Of a stretch of DNA of 64,000 nucleotides, positions 35,795-44,910 are shown in pieces. Position 1 is the stretch's first letter; each line of letters begins with the position of its first letter. Position numbers and translations under genes: made by a program. The notes beneath the pieces were generated by a model. It searched no databases and was not told the DNA's origin. It was given only the letters and a program-made list of their open reading frames with translations. The DNA is taken from the NCBI GenBank assembly GCA_947375135.1, contig CANCER010000018.1, forward strand, positions 1 to 64,000. The letters are read 5' to 3'. Source of the DNA: Comamonadaceae bacterium (GTDB lineage Bacteria; Pseudomonadota; Gammaproteobacteria; Burkholderiales; Burkholderiaceae_C).

Positions 35795-36970
35795 CTAGGC
35801 TGTCCTGATCAATTTATGCAGCCAGCCCTTGGGCTGCGGCGTGCTTGCGGTGGGTGCCAACACAGCCGCCCAATCACGCATCGCGCGTGCTACGCGGTCA
35901 CGTGGTGCCAATGCCAGTAAAGGAATACCTTGATTGATCGACTCCGTTACTGCGAAGTGGCTATTGGGGATAGTCAAGGTAACCTTGCGCATGGTGGCGC
36001 TTTCCACATCCCCCAGATCGATGATTCCACCACTCTCATACCGGTTCACAAGCAACGCCAATTTGTCGCGCGGATAGCCGCGGCTCTGAAAAACTCTGAC
36101 CATATGCTTTGCCGCGCGTATGAAGGTCAGGCTCAATTGCAACGCTATATAAATGACGTCCGCCAGATCCAGCGCTCTGAGTGCCACTTCATCCAGGTTG
36201 CTGCTGATGTCAATGATCACAAAGTCGTATTGATTACGGGCTATTTCTATGATTTTTTCTATGCCCTGGATGGATACATTGGAGAAACCCCCTGGCAACT
36301 CAGGTGCGGGGAGAATGTGCAGGTTCTCACTCAGCGGGATGATGGCAGAACGCAGAAGGATTGCATCGAGTCGCTGCACCTGGCTGGCGAGCTCGACCAC
36401 ATTGGAGACAGCCGCCTTGTCGCCGAGAAATACCGAGGCATCGCCAAAGTACATATTCAAATCGAGAACGAGCAGGCGCTTGTCCATTTTTGAGAGGGTA
36501 TAGGCCAGATTGGTCGCCAGGAACGTCGCGCCGGCTCCCCCCTTAGCCGGTATAAACGCGATCACCTTGCCCCGGTTCCTGACACGGCGATTGGAAACGG
36601 TGGTGTTCAAACGTGCATGCTTCACGGCCAGTTGAACCGTCACAGGGCTCAGGGGTCCAGACATCACCTCGCGTACTCCGGCCCGCATGGCGCGCAACAG
36701 AAAGGCTTCCGAATGCTCCTCACTCACCAGTACCAAATGGGTTGCTGGCGCCTGGCACAAAGTCTGTGCAATCGTCTCCAGGGCGTGGCCGTCGTCGTCA
36801 GCCAGCTCCAGCAAGACCACATCGGGTTGATCGCGCAGCAACACATCTGCCAATGAATCTGCATTACCGGCTTGCGCAGTAATCACCATATCGCGCTCCA
36901 GCACGTCGGGGTTAGACAGCGCCAAGCATTCAGCCTCAGCGCTGCAAATGACGGATACATGAATAGACAT
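35795..36970 (-). CDS. cpaE: Tad pilus localisation protein TadZ/CpaE (receiver-like + MinD-like)
   Basis: 391 residues from the ATG at 36970. The N-terminal 1-125 is an atypical receiver-like domain. The C-terminal MinD/ParA-type domain has the deviant P-loop PAKGGAGATFLATNLAYTL (near 143) and LVLDLNMYFGD, then FVIIDIS. CpaE/TadZ positions the pilus machine at the pole. A GAGATA sequence lies upstream. The frame extends to 37042 but would overlap the end of the preceding gene. Confidence 0.87.
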   Translation of the reverse strand: MSIHVSVICSAEAECLALSNPDVLERDMVITAQAGNADSLADVLLRDQPDVVLLELADDDGHALETIAQTLCQAPATHLVLVSEEHSEAFLLRAMRAGVREVMSGPLSPVTVQLAVKHARLNTTVSNRRVRNRGKVIAFIPAKGGAGATFLATNLAYTLSKMDKRLLVLDLNMYFGDASVFLGDKAAVSNVVELASQVQRLDAILLRSAIIPLSENLHILPAPELPGGFSNVSIQGIEKIIEIARNQYDFVIIDISSNLDEVALRALDLADVIYIALQLSLTFIRAAKHMVRVFQSRGYPRDKLALLVNRYESGGIIDLGDVESATMRKVTLTIPNSHFAVTESINQGIPLLALAPRDRVARAMRDWAAVLAPTASTPQPKGWLHKLIRTA

Positions 36971-37016
36971 AGCGGGATATCTCGAGTTTCTTGTGGATTG
37001 GCTGCATTCAGCGGTG

Positions 37017-37469
37017 CTAAGAGCACACCGGGTTTTGCGCACTCTTCATTGATTCGCGCGGCAGGCTGGTGGTAAAGGCTGGCAAGGGCACGGCCACGCC
37101 CATAAACGGAATCAAGGGAGTGAACGTGGCATTGATCAGCGATACCTCAACCGTACGGCAATTCGTGTCATCACATCCGGCAGGTTCGTACTGGATGGAA
37201 ATTTGCGCATCCACTACGTCACCCAAAATGACACGCATTTTTTGCCTGATGTGAATGTCATCCTTGTCACAGACCGCTGCCAGGCGCGCGCCCCAGCGCG
37301 TGGCCTCGTTCGCTGCATTCAGGGTGAACATCCAGCGACCAAACTCCATCACGCCCAGCAATAACGTAAAAAATAACAGCGCCACGATGGCGAACTCAAC
37401 GATGGCCATGCCGCGCTGCCGGCGTTTGGGTGCCAACGTGCACACGGTTGAAATAGGATATCTGTGCAT
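37017..37469 (-). CDS. TadE-like minor pseudopilin
   Basis: 150 residues from the ATG at 37469, with AAGGGTAG upstream. The basic N-terminus (PKRRQRGMAIVEFAIV) is followed by a single helix (about 22-45), the TadE signature with Glu at position 5 after the processing site. The C-terminal periplasmic part has Cys pairs (VCDKDD, CDDTNC). It is presumably processed by TadV. A longer frame in the same phase covers the previous gene and is a shadow. Confidence 0.82.
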   Translation of the reverse strand: MHRYPISTVCTLAPKRRQRGMAIVEFAIVALLFFTLLLGVMEFGRWMFTLNAANEATRWGARLAAVCDKDDIHIRQKMRVILGDVVDAQISIQYEPAGCDDTNCRTVEVSLINATFTPLIPFMGVAVPLPAFTTSLPRESMKSAQNPVCS

Positions 37470-37480
37470 AGCCGCTACCC

Positions 37481-37987
37481 TTAAAAGAATTGCGACGCCA
37501 TCGTCGTGGTGACAGGGGCGAAGGTGAAATGGGGAATCACCCAAGACGCCAGCGATGTAAAGCTGAAAGCAGCGCTTCCACTGCCGCCAATCGTGACCGA
37601 TACCAAATCCACGCTCCCTTGTCCTGTGGGGATGTTGGCGTGTGTGCCGGGGCAGTTCAGCTTGTCGCAGACCGACACCTGCGCCAGCGTGAGCCCTGGC
37701 ACCAAGGGCACGTAATTCTCCGCACAGACCTGCGCACCGCAGACAGCCAGAGAGCGTGCTTTGAGCCGTATGGAGTCCGCCGTCTCGCCCGTTGGTGGGC
37801 TCGCCGGGTCCCGCTCCGTCAGAAAGCGGGTTGCGCCGCGCGTAGCCTTCACCAGACCGTTGTAGTAGTACAGGCCGCGGCCCAATTCCGTGATGCCGAA
37901 GCACACCATCAACATCGGCACCAGAATGAAGGCCAATTCCACAGCCGCTATTCCCCGTTGTTTGCGTAAGGTCATGCTAGTGCTCAC
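37481..37987 (-). CDS. tadE: TadE-family pseudopilin
   Basis: 168 residues from a GTG at 37987 that overlaps the tadG stop (GTGA); an ATG at 37975 is the alternative. N-terminal LRKQRGIAAVELAFILVPML is the TadE processing and membrane signature. The exported region has two close Cys (CGAQVC) and another pair (CDKLNC). It probably forms a minor pilin or platform component. 11 bp separate it from the next TadE-like gene. Confidence 0.85.
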   Translation of the reverse strand: MSTSMTLRKQRGIAAVELAFILVPMLMVCFGITELGRGLYYYNGLVKATRGATRFLTERDPASPPTGETADSIRLKARSLAVCGAQVCAENYVPLVPGLTLAQVSVCDKLNCPGTHANIPTGQGSVDLVSVTIGGSGSAAFSFTSLASWVIPHFTFAPVTTTMASQFF

Positions 37988-39312
37988 TGAACCAGTTGTG
38001 GAACCAAGGCTCCGCCTGTGCCGACTTCACCCGTGGTGGCGCAGGGGCTTCCAGGCTTGCCGGCCAAGCCCAGGAACTCCACCATTGCGGTATCCCAGGC
38101 TTCATCTCCGGCCTTGGGGTTACCAATAGCGAAGGGATTGAGCATGAGAACACAGGCCCAGCCCTGGATGGGTGGATTCTGGTTTCCAGGTGGCGTATTC
38201 CAGACTGCGCAATCAATTACCGGAGCCACCGCAATGCGTCGGTTTTTTCTGCCGGTCATATGCTGCGCTACGGTGGATGCTGAATAGCTCCCACTCTTGA
38301 TGCCCTTTGGCGTGTCGCCCTGATAGGGGGTGTAGGCGTTGGTGGCATCCTCGTAGTTGAGTGCCCCGGAAACCACTGAAGTTCCTTTGTAGGCATTTGC
38401 CCCGCTCGGCCAGTTGGTTCCGACCGAATAGGCATATCCTGTGAAATCCGGAGGCGCGGTGCTCAACTGCGGATTTCCGCTGCCGCCCTTGTACCAACCA
38501 AAACGGGAATTCCAGGCGACGTCCAGGCTGGTCTTTTGACCTTGCTGACCGACAGGAGCGCCCACCTTCAAATCACACTGGCCACTGCCCGTGAGAAGAT
38601 CTGCAATCTCGGAGGCGCCGCCATTGGGGGGCGAAAAGTCGATCCAGCCAAAATTTCCAGTACCGTAGCTGCTGCCGGACTTTGCGCTCAGCCATTGGCC
38701 TGCCGTCAGGAGAAAGTTATTCGCTTCGGAGCCGCCTGCACCCATGCAAACTCCAACCGGAATGGCGCATGTCTTGCTTGAAGCACCCAAGGTCGCCGCT
38801 GCCATGGCGTAAATACGCTGGGTCGTCGGCCCGGTATCCTCGCCCTGAAGCCTTAACACGTGCATGAACAGCACAGGCAAGCCCGACATCGTGTAGCTGC
38901 ACTTGGCATACTGGGCGGTGTTGTAGTTGGCAGTGTCTTTGTCCTGGTAGTTGCCGTTGATTTCATTGGAAAAAGTAATGTCTGCATCCGCGATGTCGAC
39001 CACTTCACTTTGAAAATTTGCGCGATTCCTGATCACGAAAAGAGGGCCCGTCCCCCCTTTGGAAAATACCTGGCCGTAGGCCACCGCTTTGGTCAGTGCT
39101 GCGGGATTGTTTTGCCCCGGACGCAATTGCGAGGCAGCAGAGAGTGCACAGGCATCCATGGCGTTTTGCAGCTCACTTTTGACGACAAAAAAGCGCCCGA
39201 GATCCAGCGCAAGGCCGGCAAAGGCAATCATCATCACCAGCGTCAAGCCAAAGATGAGCGCCACAGCGCCGCGCTGGCGTGACCGGGTGGGTCGCAATGG
39301 TGAAATGATCAT
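37984..39312 (-). CDS. tadG: TadG-like pilus assembly protein
   Basis: 442 residues. QRGAVALIFGLTLVMMIAFAG at the N-terminus is the TadG/TadE-like membrane segment, followed by ALDLGRFFVVKSELQNAMDACALSAASQL (about 35-62), typical of putative Flp pilus-assembly TadG proteins. The large periplasmic domain is Gly/Asn/Ser-rich, and a von Willebrand-type domain is not obvious. Its stop overlaps the tadE start. Confidence 0.82.
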   Translation of the reverse strand: MIISPLRPTRSRQRGAVALIFGLTLVMMIAFAGLALDLGRFFVVKSELQNAMDACALSAASQLRPGQNNPAALTKAVAYGQVFSKGGTGPLFVIRNRANFQSEVVDIADADITFSNEINGNYQDKDTANYNTAQYAKCSYTMSGLPVLFMHVLRLQGEDTGPTTQRIYAMAAATLGASSKTCAIPVGVCMGAGGSEANNFLLTAGQWLSAKSGSSYGTGNFGWIDFSPPNGGASEIADLLTGSGQCDLKVGAPVGQQGQKTSLDVAWNSRFGWYKGGSGNPQLSTAPPDFTGYAYSVGTNWPSGANAYKGTSVVSGALNYEDATNAYTPYQGDTPKGIKSGSYSASTVAQHMTGRKNRRIAVAPVIDCAVWNTPPGNQNPPIQGWACVLMLNPFAIGNPKAGDEAWDTAMVEFLGLAGKPGSPCATTGEVGTGGALVPQLVQ

Positions 39313-39345
39313 GAACTTTTCCCCTGTGGCGCGAGGCGTAACCTG

Positions 39346-39642
39346 TCATTGGCCCGACGAAGATCCGAGATTGACAATGAATCCAGATTGCGCCGCCGCC
39401 TTTTCCTGACTCTGGTAGTTTGTGATGGCCGTGACGGCCGACTTGCCATCCAAACCAAGCACTGGATCCCGGTTGGTACCAGCCTCCGGGTTCAAGGTCT
39501 GCGATTGCCTGGACGCCCGCACGGCGTTGCCAAAGCTGGCATCCAGGTTCGGCGTGAGCGTGTTGGTGCAGCCCAGTAGCAATGCCGATAAGCCAACAAA
39601 GCCAGCGATCAGGAAATATGGATAAGCAGAGTTGCGTGACAT
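39346..39642 (-). CDS. Small Tad-locus lipoprotein
   Basis: 98 residues from the ATG at 39642. The lipoprotein signal LSALLLGCTN places lipidated Cys at about 25. The mature part, with TPNLDASFGNAVRASRQSQT, resembles small lipoproteins often found beside the Tad secretin and sometimes called CpaD-like or pilus assembly proteins. It lies 10 bp after the secretin gene and may assist its assembly. Confidence 0.7.
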   Translation of the reverse strand: MSRNSAYPYFLIAGFVGLSALLLGCTNTLTPNLDASFGNAVRASRQSQTLNPEAGTNRDPVLGLDGKSAVTAITNYQSQEKAAAQSGFIVNLGSSSGQ

Positions 39643-39652
39643 GGTGTGCTCC

Positions 39653-41224
39653 TTATTGGTTGAGTTCGAAGCCATCGGCCGGTGCTTGCTGGGGACTGCG
39701 CTTTTCTACTGGAGTAGCGTCCTTGGCAGCACCTTCCAATTTGTTTTCCAGGAAGAATTCCGAGCGGCTTGGTGGCGTGAAGTTATCGGTGGGAAGGATG
39801 TAATTGCCATCCAGCGGCTTCACCAGTCGCGGTGTGATCAGGAACATCAGCTCGGTCCGGTCATTCTGGAACTCACTGCTGCGAAACAGTGCGCCCAGAA
39901 TCGGGATTTCACCCAGCAGCGGCACGGCTTTGACGGTCTCGGAGACGTTGTTCTTGATCAGGCCGGCGATGGCCAGTGTCTGGCCGTCCATCAACTGCAC
40001 CGTGGTCTGCACCCGCCGTGTGGTCAGGCTGGGCAGGATGGCCGTTGCACCATTGCTGGAAGTAAAGGGCGAGCCGGTCTGCGACAACTCAGACACTTCC
40101 GGCGCCACTCGCAGGTTGATGCGTCCACCCTCGAGCACCGTAGGCGTGAACTTGAGTCCGACGCCGTATTCTTTTTCGTCCAGCGTGATCGTGGTGCCAG
40201 TCAGCGCACTGGTTTGAGACACCGGAATAAAGATCTTGCCACCTGCCAAGAAGCTGGCTTCCTGGCCGCTGATGGAAACGATATTGGGCTCGGCAAGCAC
40301 CTTGATGAGACCATCACTCTTTTGTGCATCCAGGGTCAGGATATTGCCATTGGAGGCCTTGATGCTGAACTTGCCAGCGCCTTGGCTTAAAAAATTGCTC
40401 AAGATGCTGTAGGCAATGTCACCGCCGCTGGACAGGCTCAGGTTCGCACCCATCTTGTCCAGCAGTGTCTTCGAGACTTCCGCGACTTTCACTTCCAGCA
40501 TGACCTGCTGCGCCTGCGCGACGTGCAGCAGGTTGACCACCTTGGCGCCGGCCTCGCGCACGGAGCCCCCGGCGCTCTCACCACCGCCCACGGAGATCGA
40601 TGTTCCTGCCTTTGCTTTGGCGTCGCCGGCGATGACCGGAAGCACCAGGCTCTTGTTGATGTCGCGCACAAAGGCGTTGGCAATGTCCTCGGCATACTTG
40701 GCCTGCATGGCCCCGGATACCGTACCGCTCAGAATCACCGAGTCTGCGGCCGGACTGACATGGATGCCGGTCTCCAACGGTAGCAGTTCCCTGATCTTTT
40801 TCTCCATGCGCGCGGAGTCGATATTCACGTTCACATCGATTGCCGTGGCCGCACCCGCTTTGCGCCACACCACGAGGTTGGTGGAGCCGTAGTTCTTGCC
40901 CAGCAGGTAGAGTTCCTGCGGGCTGATGAGTGTGATGTCGGCGATGTTCGGGTTGCCCACGGATATGCGCTCCACGGCCGATGGCATGCGAATGAGTGTG
41001 GACTTGCCCACCGTAAGTTCCATCGCATCACCGATGGTGGAAAAGTCCGCATGGATGCTGGCGGCTGGTACCGCACTGGTCGCAGCCACGTTGCCCTTGA
41101 TCAGGGTCGTTTTCTGCGCCAGGGCCGCGCCTGGCATCGCCAAGGCAGAGGCGAGTGTCAGCACAGACATCAGAATTTCAGTGGGGATACCGCTGAAGCG
41201 TAAGGTTCGTTTTGTCGTGTTCAT
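39653..41224 (-). CDS. rcpA: Tad pilus outer-membrane secretin RcpA (CpaC)
   Basis: 523 residues with a signal peptide (about 1-36, ending ALAQ). The N-terminal domain is typical of pilus secretins (VGKSTLIRMPSAVERISVGNP), a BON-like domain follows, and the C-terminal secretin domain contains VLAEPNIVSISGQEASFLAGG and LMDGQTLAIAGLI. It forms the outer-membrane pore for Flp pili. It lies 17 bp after the cpaB-like gene. Confidence 0.92.
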   Translation of the reverse strand: MNTTKRTLRFSGIPTEILMSVLTLASALAMPGAALAQKTTLIKGNVAATSAVPAASIHADFSTIGDAMELTVGKSTLIRMPSAVERISVGNPNIADITLISPQELYLLGKNYGSTNLVVWRKAGAATAIDVNVNIDSARMEKKIRELLPLETGIHVSPAADSVILSGTVSGAMQAKYAEDIANAFVRDINKSLVLPVIAGDAKAKAGTSISVGGGESAGGSVREAGAKVVNLLHVAQAQQVMLEVKVAEVSKTLLDKMGANLSLSSGGDIAYSILSNFLSQGAGKFSIKASNGNILTLDAQKSDGLIKVLAEPNIVSISGQEASFLAGGKIFIPVSQTSALTGTTITLDEKEYGVGLKFTPTVLEGGRINLRVAPEVSELSQTGSPFTSSNGATAILPSLTTRRVQTTVQLMDGQTLAIAGLIKNNVSETVKAVPLLGEIPILGALFRSSEFQNDRTELMFLITPRLVKPLDGNYILPTDNFTPPSRSEFFLENKLEGAAKDATPVEKRSPQQAPADGFELNQ

Positions 41225-41241
41225 GGTGATTCCCTTGAAAG

Positions 41242-42111
41242 TCAGAATTCGGCGTTGGCTTTTTGTACGCCCCGGATGACCTCAACGGACACCGGGTTGT
41301 TAACGACCGGGCTGGTGACTGGAGGGCGGGGGCGTGTGACGACCGGGGCACGGGCGATGGCAACCGGGCGGGGAGTGGACACCGGCGCTGGTGCAGAGGC
41401 GCTTGCGGCGTGAGGCAAAACCTCCCTGGCTAACAAGTCATCCCGACGCACCCCCAAGGTCTCTTCGTCCTTGCGATCAAAGGGATTGCGCAGCACCAGT
41501 GACAGGTTGCCAATGCTGCGTGCGAGGTCGATCTTTTCCGCCTCTTCCGGAGTCACCTCCAGCGTGACGGCATTGACCACCTTGGGTTTGGTTTCGTCGC
41601 GGTTGGCTTCCTGCGCCACGGCCAGCACGAGAATCCGCTGCAGGACTATCTTGGATACTGCTTTCTCTTTGCCATCGGTGGTGCTGACCATGACGTCCAC
41701 AAAGCTACCGGGTAGCGCAAATCCTGCGACGCCCACGACTTCATTGACCTTGACACTGATAGCGCGTTTGCCGGACTGAATGACCGAGGGCAGCCCGCCC
41801 TTGGTTCCTTCGGGCGCCAGTTTGGGTTCCAGAATGGGTTCGCCCTTGAATACCGGGGATCGCACCACGCGGCCTTCCAGCTTCTTGGCATCCTTGAACG
41901 ATCCTGCAGGAATTGCGCCCGAGGGCCAGGGTGCATCCTGCATCATGGCGGTAGTCAAAGGTGACCCAAGATCCAGATCCTGTGTTGCGACCACGACCAA
42001 GGACGTGTTTTGGGCAGCCTGCTGGCCTACCCAGCGTGCAGCCAAGAGGACGGCAACTGTACCTGCCACCAAGGACAGCAAGATCATGATGATGGCGCGT
42101 GTGTTTTTCAT
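41242..42111 (-). CDS. cpaB: Tad pilus protein RcpC/CpaB
   Basis: 289 residues from the ATG at 42111. An N-terminal helix (about 5-27) is followed by a SAF domain (VVVATQDLDLGSPLTTAM, near 40-105) and an RcpC-type domain (ISVKVNEVVGVAGFALPGSF). The Pro-rich C-terminus (about 235-280) is probably disordered. It lies between the ATPase and the secretin, in the usual Tad order. Confidence 0.87.
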   Translation of the reverse strand: MKNTRAIIMILLSLVAGTVAVLLAARWVGQQAAQNTSLVVVATQDLDLGSPLTTAMMQDAPWPSGAIPAGSFKDAKKLEGRVVRSPVFKGEPILEPKLAPEGTKGGLPSVIQSGKRAISVKVNEVVGVAGFALPGSFVDVMVSTTDGKEKAVSKIVLQRILVLAVAQEANRDETKPKVVNAVTLEVTPEEAEKIDLARSIGNLSLVLRNPFDRKDEETLGVRRDDLLAREVLPHAASASAPAPVSTPRPVAIARAPVVTRPRPPVTSPVVNNPVSVEVIRGVQKANAEF

Positions 42112-42112
42112 G

Positions 42113-43468
42113 TCAGACTTTCTCAGATCCGTGAAGCGATATGCTTTTTTCCGGTGAAACAGCACCCAGACCAAAGTACACATTCCAGGCCCAGGCGATC
42201 AGATCCGGTGTCATCCGCGCCGGCTCTCCAAGATAGAGCGCGCGGTCGCGAATTTTGCTGATCACGTCATACGGAATGCAGGGCAGATAGGGCTGGGCGC
42301 TGCCCGGATGCAACTGATCGAGCATGAAGTCCATAGACTCCTTGTCGAAGGTGACGCCCGCTTTTTGGCAGGCCTGGTCGACGACCGTGCTGTACATCGC
42401 CTTGTCCAGTGCGGAGATGCCAATCTTGTAGCCAAAGCGGCGGGAAAATGCCGCATCGGTTAATTCATCTGACGAAAAGTTGGAAGAGAAGATGGCCGTG
42501 ACGTCAAACGGCACCTGGAACTTCAAGCCGGTATGCAGACCGAGATAGTCGACATGGCGATCCAGCGGTGTGATCCAGCGGTTCAATAATTCACGCGCAC
42601 TGATGCGCTGACGGCCCAAGTCATCCACCACAAATATTCCGTTGTTGGCCTTCATCTGCGGTGGCGCCGTGTAAATGCGGTTCACGACATCAAAGTCCAA
42701 CTCCAGCATCTCTAGCGTCAGCTCGCCACCCGTGATGACGACCGGGCGGGAGCAGCGCAGCCAACGCCCGTCAGTGGCCGTGTCCAGGGTCAAGCCGCGC
42801 TCGGTATCCACGGGCGTGTCCACCACCTGGTGCACCATCGGGTCGTACACCTGGATCGCCTCGCCATCGATGTAAACGGAATGTGGCACCCATATCTGAC
42901 CGTGCAGCGATTTGACAAGGTGCTCAGCCAAGTAGGTTTTTCCACTGCCGCTGGGCCCATAGAGATAGATGGCTTTGCCGGAGTTCAGGGCACTGCCCAG
43001 GATGGGGAACAGAGAAGGATCCAATGCAAGGTCGCCAAGGGCCTCCTGGAGCACCGCAACCGTTGTCGGGAAGGGGCGACGGCTCTGCAGACCCACCTGC
43101 AAGGTGTATTCATCCAATGTGACTGGCGAAACGCCGGCATAGTGCGACTTGGCAAGCGCAATCCTTGCCTGGTTGTCGCCGGCCTCGGTCAGTGCAAAAC
43201 TGATGTCGCCCGACACATCGCCGCGGCGTGGTACCTCGACCAGATTGCGGGAACGCAGTTGATCGAGCAGGGATTGCACACGCTGGGTTCCCAGAGCCAA
43301 GCGCTGCGCTATGGCAACCAGCTTGAGCTCTCCCATCTGGAACAGATGCTTTAGCATCAACTCAAGCACAAAGGTGTCCGGCACCTGGTGCGGTGCCGCA
43401 GCATCAACCCCTGCAAACCCGGAAACGACCGTGTGCAGAGGAATATTGGGGTTGTTCATGGAAGGCAT
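42113..43468 (-). CDS. AAA-type ATP-binding protein of the Tad locus
   Basis: 451 residues. A predicted winged-helix region (about 30-110, MLKHLFQMGELKLVAIAQRL and LDQLRSRNLVEV) precedes an AAA ATPase domain with Walker A GPSGSGKTYLAEHL (near 175), Walker B IFVVDDLGR and an Arg-finger-like SRRFG. It differs from the VirB11-type TadA and the MinD-type CpaE and is not one of the classical Tad proteins. Its position, 21 bp after tadV and 1 bp before cpaB, argues it belongs to the machine or its control. The role is unassigned. The start could also be the ATG at 43459. Confidence 0.72.
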   Translation of the reverse strand: MPSMNNPNIPLHTVVSGFAGVDAAAPHQVPDTFVLELMLKHLFQMGELKLVAIAQRLALGTQRVQSLLDQLRSRNLVEVPRRGDVSGDISFALTEAGDNQARIALAKSHYAGVSPVTLDEYTLQVGLQSRRPFPTTVAVLQEALGDLALDPSLFPILGSALNSGKAIYLYGPSGSGKTYLAEHLVKSLHGQIWVPHSVYIDGEAIQVYDPMVHQVVDTPVDTERGLTLDTATDGRWLRCSRPVVITGGELTLEMLELDFDVVNRIYTAPPQMKANNGIFVVDDLGRQRISARELLNRWITPLDRHVDYLGLHTGLKFQVPFDVTAIFSSNFSSDELTDAAFSRRFGYKIGISALDKAMYSTVVDQACQKAGVTFDKESMDFMLDQLHPGSAQPYLPCIPYDVISKIRDRALYLGEPARMTPDLIAWAWNVYFGLGAVSPEKSISLHGSEKV

Positions 43469-43489
43469 CTGGTATCTGTCGCTGTTGCA

Positions 43490-44089
43490 TCAGAAATGGA
43501 TGAAAGGCCCACCGCCGACGCTGCGCCACCAGGCGTAGGCGGCCACGCCCCCGGCAAACGCCAAGGTATAGGGCATGCGGTCGGCAGACTGGGTGGCGGG
43601 ATCGAAGCGCGGCTTGGAACTGTCGGTGAGGCTGCCCAGCGCAAGCCCCATATTGGACAGGACCAGCCGAGAATTGCCCCTCCACAGCATGCGGGCAGAT
43701 GCCAACACGCCGCCCATGACCAAAATGACCAGCCCCAGATTGAGGGCGTCCACTGGCCCGACGAAGCTGCCCAGGGCAGCCATGAGCTTGACGTCGCCGG
43801 CGCCCATGGCCCGCACGGCATAGAGTGGAAGAAACAGCCCCAGACCAACGGCGGCGCCCAGCAGCGCACCGCCAACGCCGATGGCGCCTGGAAAATAGGC
43901 TAACGCTCCGCCACCCGAATTAACCGGACCCAGACCATTGAGCACGAGGCCGGTTCCCATGCTCGTCCATACCAGCACATTGGGAACACGGCGTTCATGT
44001 AAATCGGTCTGGACGGCGACCGCCAGGCTCAGGACGAGTGCAACATAGCACCAAGCTTGCCAGCTTGCGGGCGTGAGGTTCAGGTGCAT
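43490..44089 (-). CDS. tadV: Tad prepilin peptidase TadV (CpaA)
   Basis: 199 residues, multi-spanning membrane protein of the A24 aspartic peptidase family. The catalytic aspartates are Asp29 (VQTDLHERRVPN) and Asp99 in the GxGD motif GAGDVKLMAALG. It cleaves the leader of Flp and TadE-type pilins and lies just downstream of the two flp genes. Confidence 0.9.
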   Translation of the reverse strand: MHLNLTPASWQAWCYVALVLSLAVAVQTDLHERRVPNVLVWTSMGTGLVLNGLGPVNSGGGALAYFPGAIGVGGALLGAAVGLGLFLPLYAVRAMGAGDVKLMAALGSFVGPVDALNLGLVILVMGGVLASARMLWRGNSRLVLSNMGLALGSLTDSSKPRFDPATQSADRMPYTLAFAGGVAAYAWWRSVGGGPFIHF

Positions 44090-44117
44090 GAAGGGCTTCT
44101 GGTTGCCAGGGATAAGT

Positions 44118-44312
44118 TCAGCCGTTACAGGTCGCAGGCGTTGTGATGCAGTTGCTCAGCCTTTGGAAAGCGTCGTTCAACGAGCTCCCCACCAAGAAGA
44201 CGGTGGCAACGACAGCAACTGCGATCAGCGCTGCGATCAGCCCATATTCAACCGCAGTGACGCCTGCCTCATCGTGCAGAAAACTTCGAATCGAAGAAAC
44301 AATGTAGTTCAT
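44118..44312 (-). CDS. flp: Flp-type pilin 1
   Basis: 64 residues. The short leader ends at Gly17 in EAGVTAVEYGLIAALIAVAV, the Flp processing site with the conserved Glu and Tyr, then a membrane helix. Two Cys near the C-terminus (NCITTPATC) could form a disulfide. TadV would cleave after Gly17. It is probably a structural subunit. Confidence 0.92.
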   Translation of the reverse strand: MNYIVSSIRSFLHDEAGVTAVEYGLIAALIAVAVVATVFLVGSSLNDAFQRLSNCITTPATCNG

Positions 44313-44414
44313 GATTTGTTAGGCCTATGGGTTGTCAAATATTTGGATGAACCTGCATCGACGTTGCGGTTCGGATAACGCCGATGCAAGGACATTTATG
44401 TAATAGAAGAAGAA

Positions 44415-44612
44415 TTACACACAACCAGCGGCCGTCGGGGTCTGCAGGCAATGCAGAATCCTTGTGAAGACTGTGTTCAACTGCGTCCCAATAGAGGCGA
44501 CGGTAACGATAACCGCTACAGCGATCAGCGCCGCAATTAGGCCGTATTCCACGGCTGTTACACCTTCTTCTTCTCTGACGAACTTGCGAAACGCAATTGC
44601 AAATTTTTCCAT
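44415..44612 (-). CDS. flp: Flp-type pilin 2
   Basis: 65 residues from the ATG at 44612, with GGAG upstream. It has the same architecture as the neighbour: EEGVTAVEYGLIAALIAVAV after Gly17 and a C-terminal Cys pair (HCLQTPTAAGC). It is first in the Tad cluster, 102 bp before the other pilin, so may be the major subunit. Confidence 0.92.
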   Translation of the reverse strand: MEKFAIAFRKFVREEEGVTAVEYGLIAALIAVAVIVTVASIGTQLNTVFTRILHCLQTPTAAGCV

Positions 44613-44910
44613 GATGAAACTCCATTCAATTAGATAAACCGGCCACCTCTGGAAAGGCAAGCCACCCACAGCGGCCGCATGTCTCATCGATCACCTGGCC
44701 TTGCATTTAGCACCCGCGTTGGGTGTTTTCGGGTCAACCCTGTGTCCGACAAAGCCACGTTGCGTTGGCGCCGTCTGTGAGTCAAAGTGTTAATCGTTTG
44801 AGGCATATTGAATATATCCCGCACACTATATTTTTTTCTACCGTGAACAGGATAGTGGTGTCGATCGGAATGCCTGAACTTCGCTTCTACGCAGGCCAAA
44901 CGCTCATGCG
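44613..44910. promoter_or_regulatory. Upstream region of the Tad operon
   Basis: 298 bp without a gene; it must hold the promoter for flp and the downstream Tad genes. An AT-rich tract lies at about 44810-44840. I could not fix a promoter with confidence. The sequence TTGCGTTGGCGCCG near 44759 matches only one arm of the window's operator. Confidence 0.4.

Noticed and set aside
37470..37904. Upstream extension of the TadE-like gene in the same frame
   Set aside because: It overlaps the better supported TadE gene, and the TadE membrane signature begins just after the ATG at 37469, which has its own ribosome site.
44583..44600. TTGCG-AAA-CGCAA inside flp pilin 2
   Set aside because: The spacer is 3, and the position is within the coding sequence of the pilin leader; treated as coincidence.
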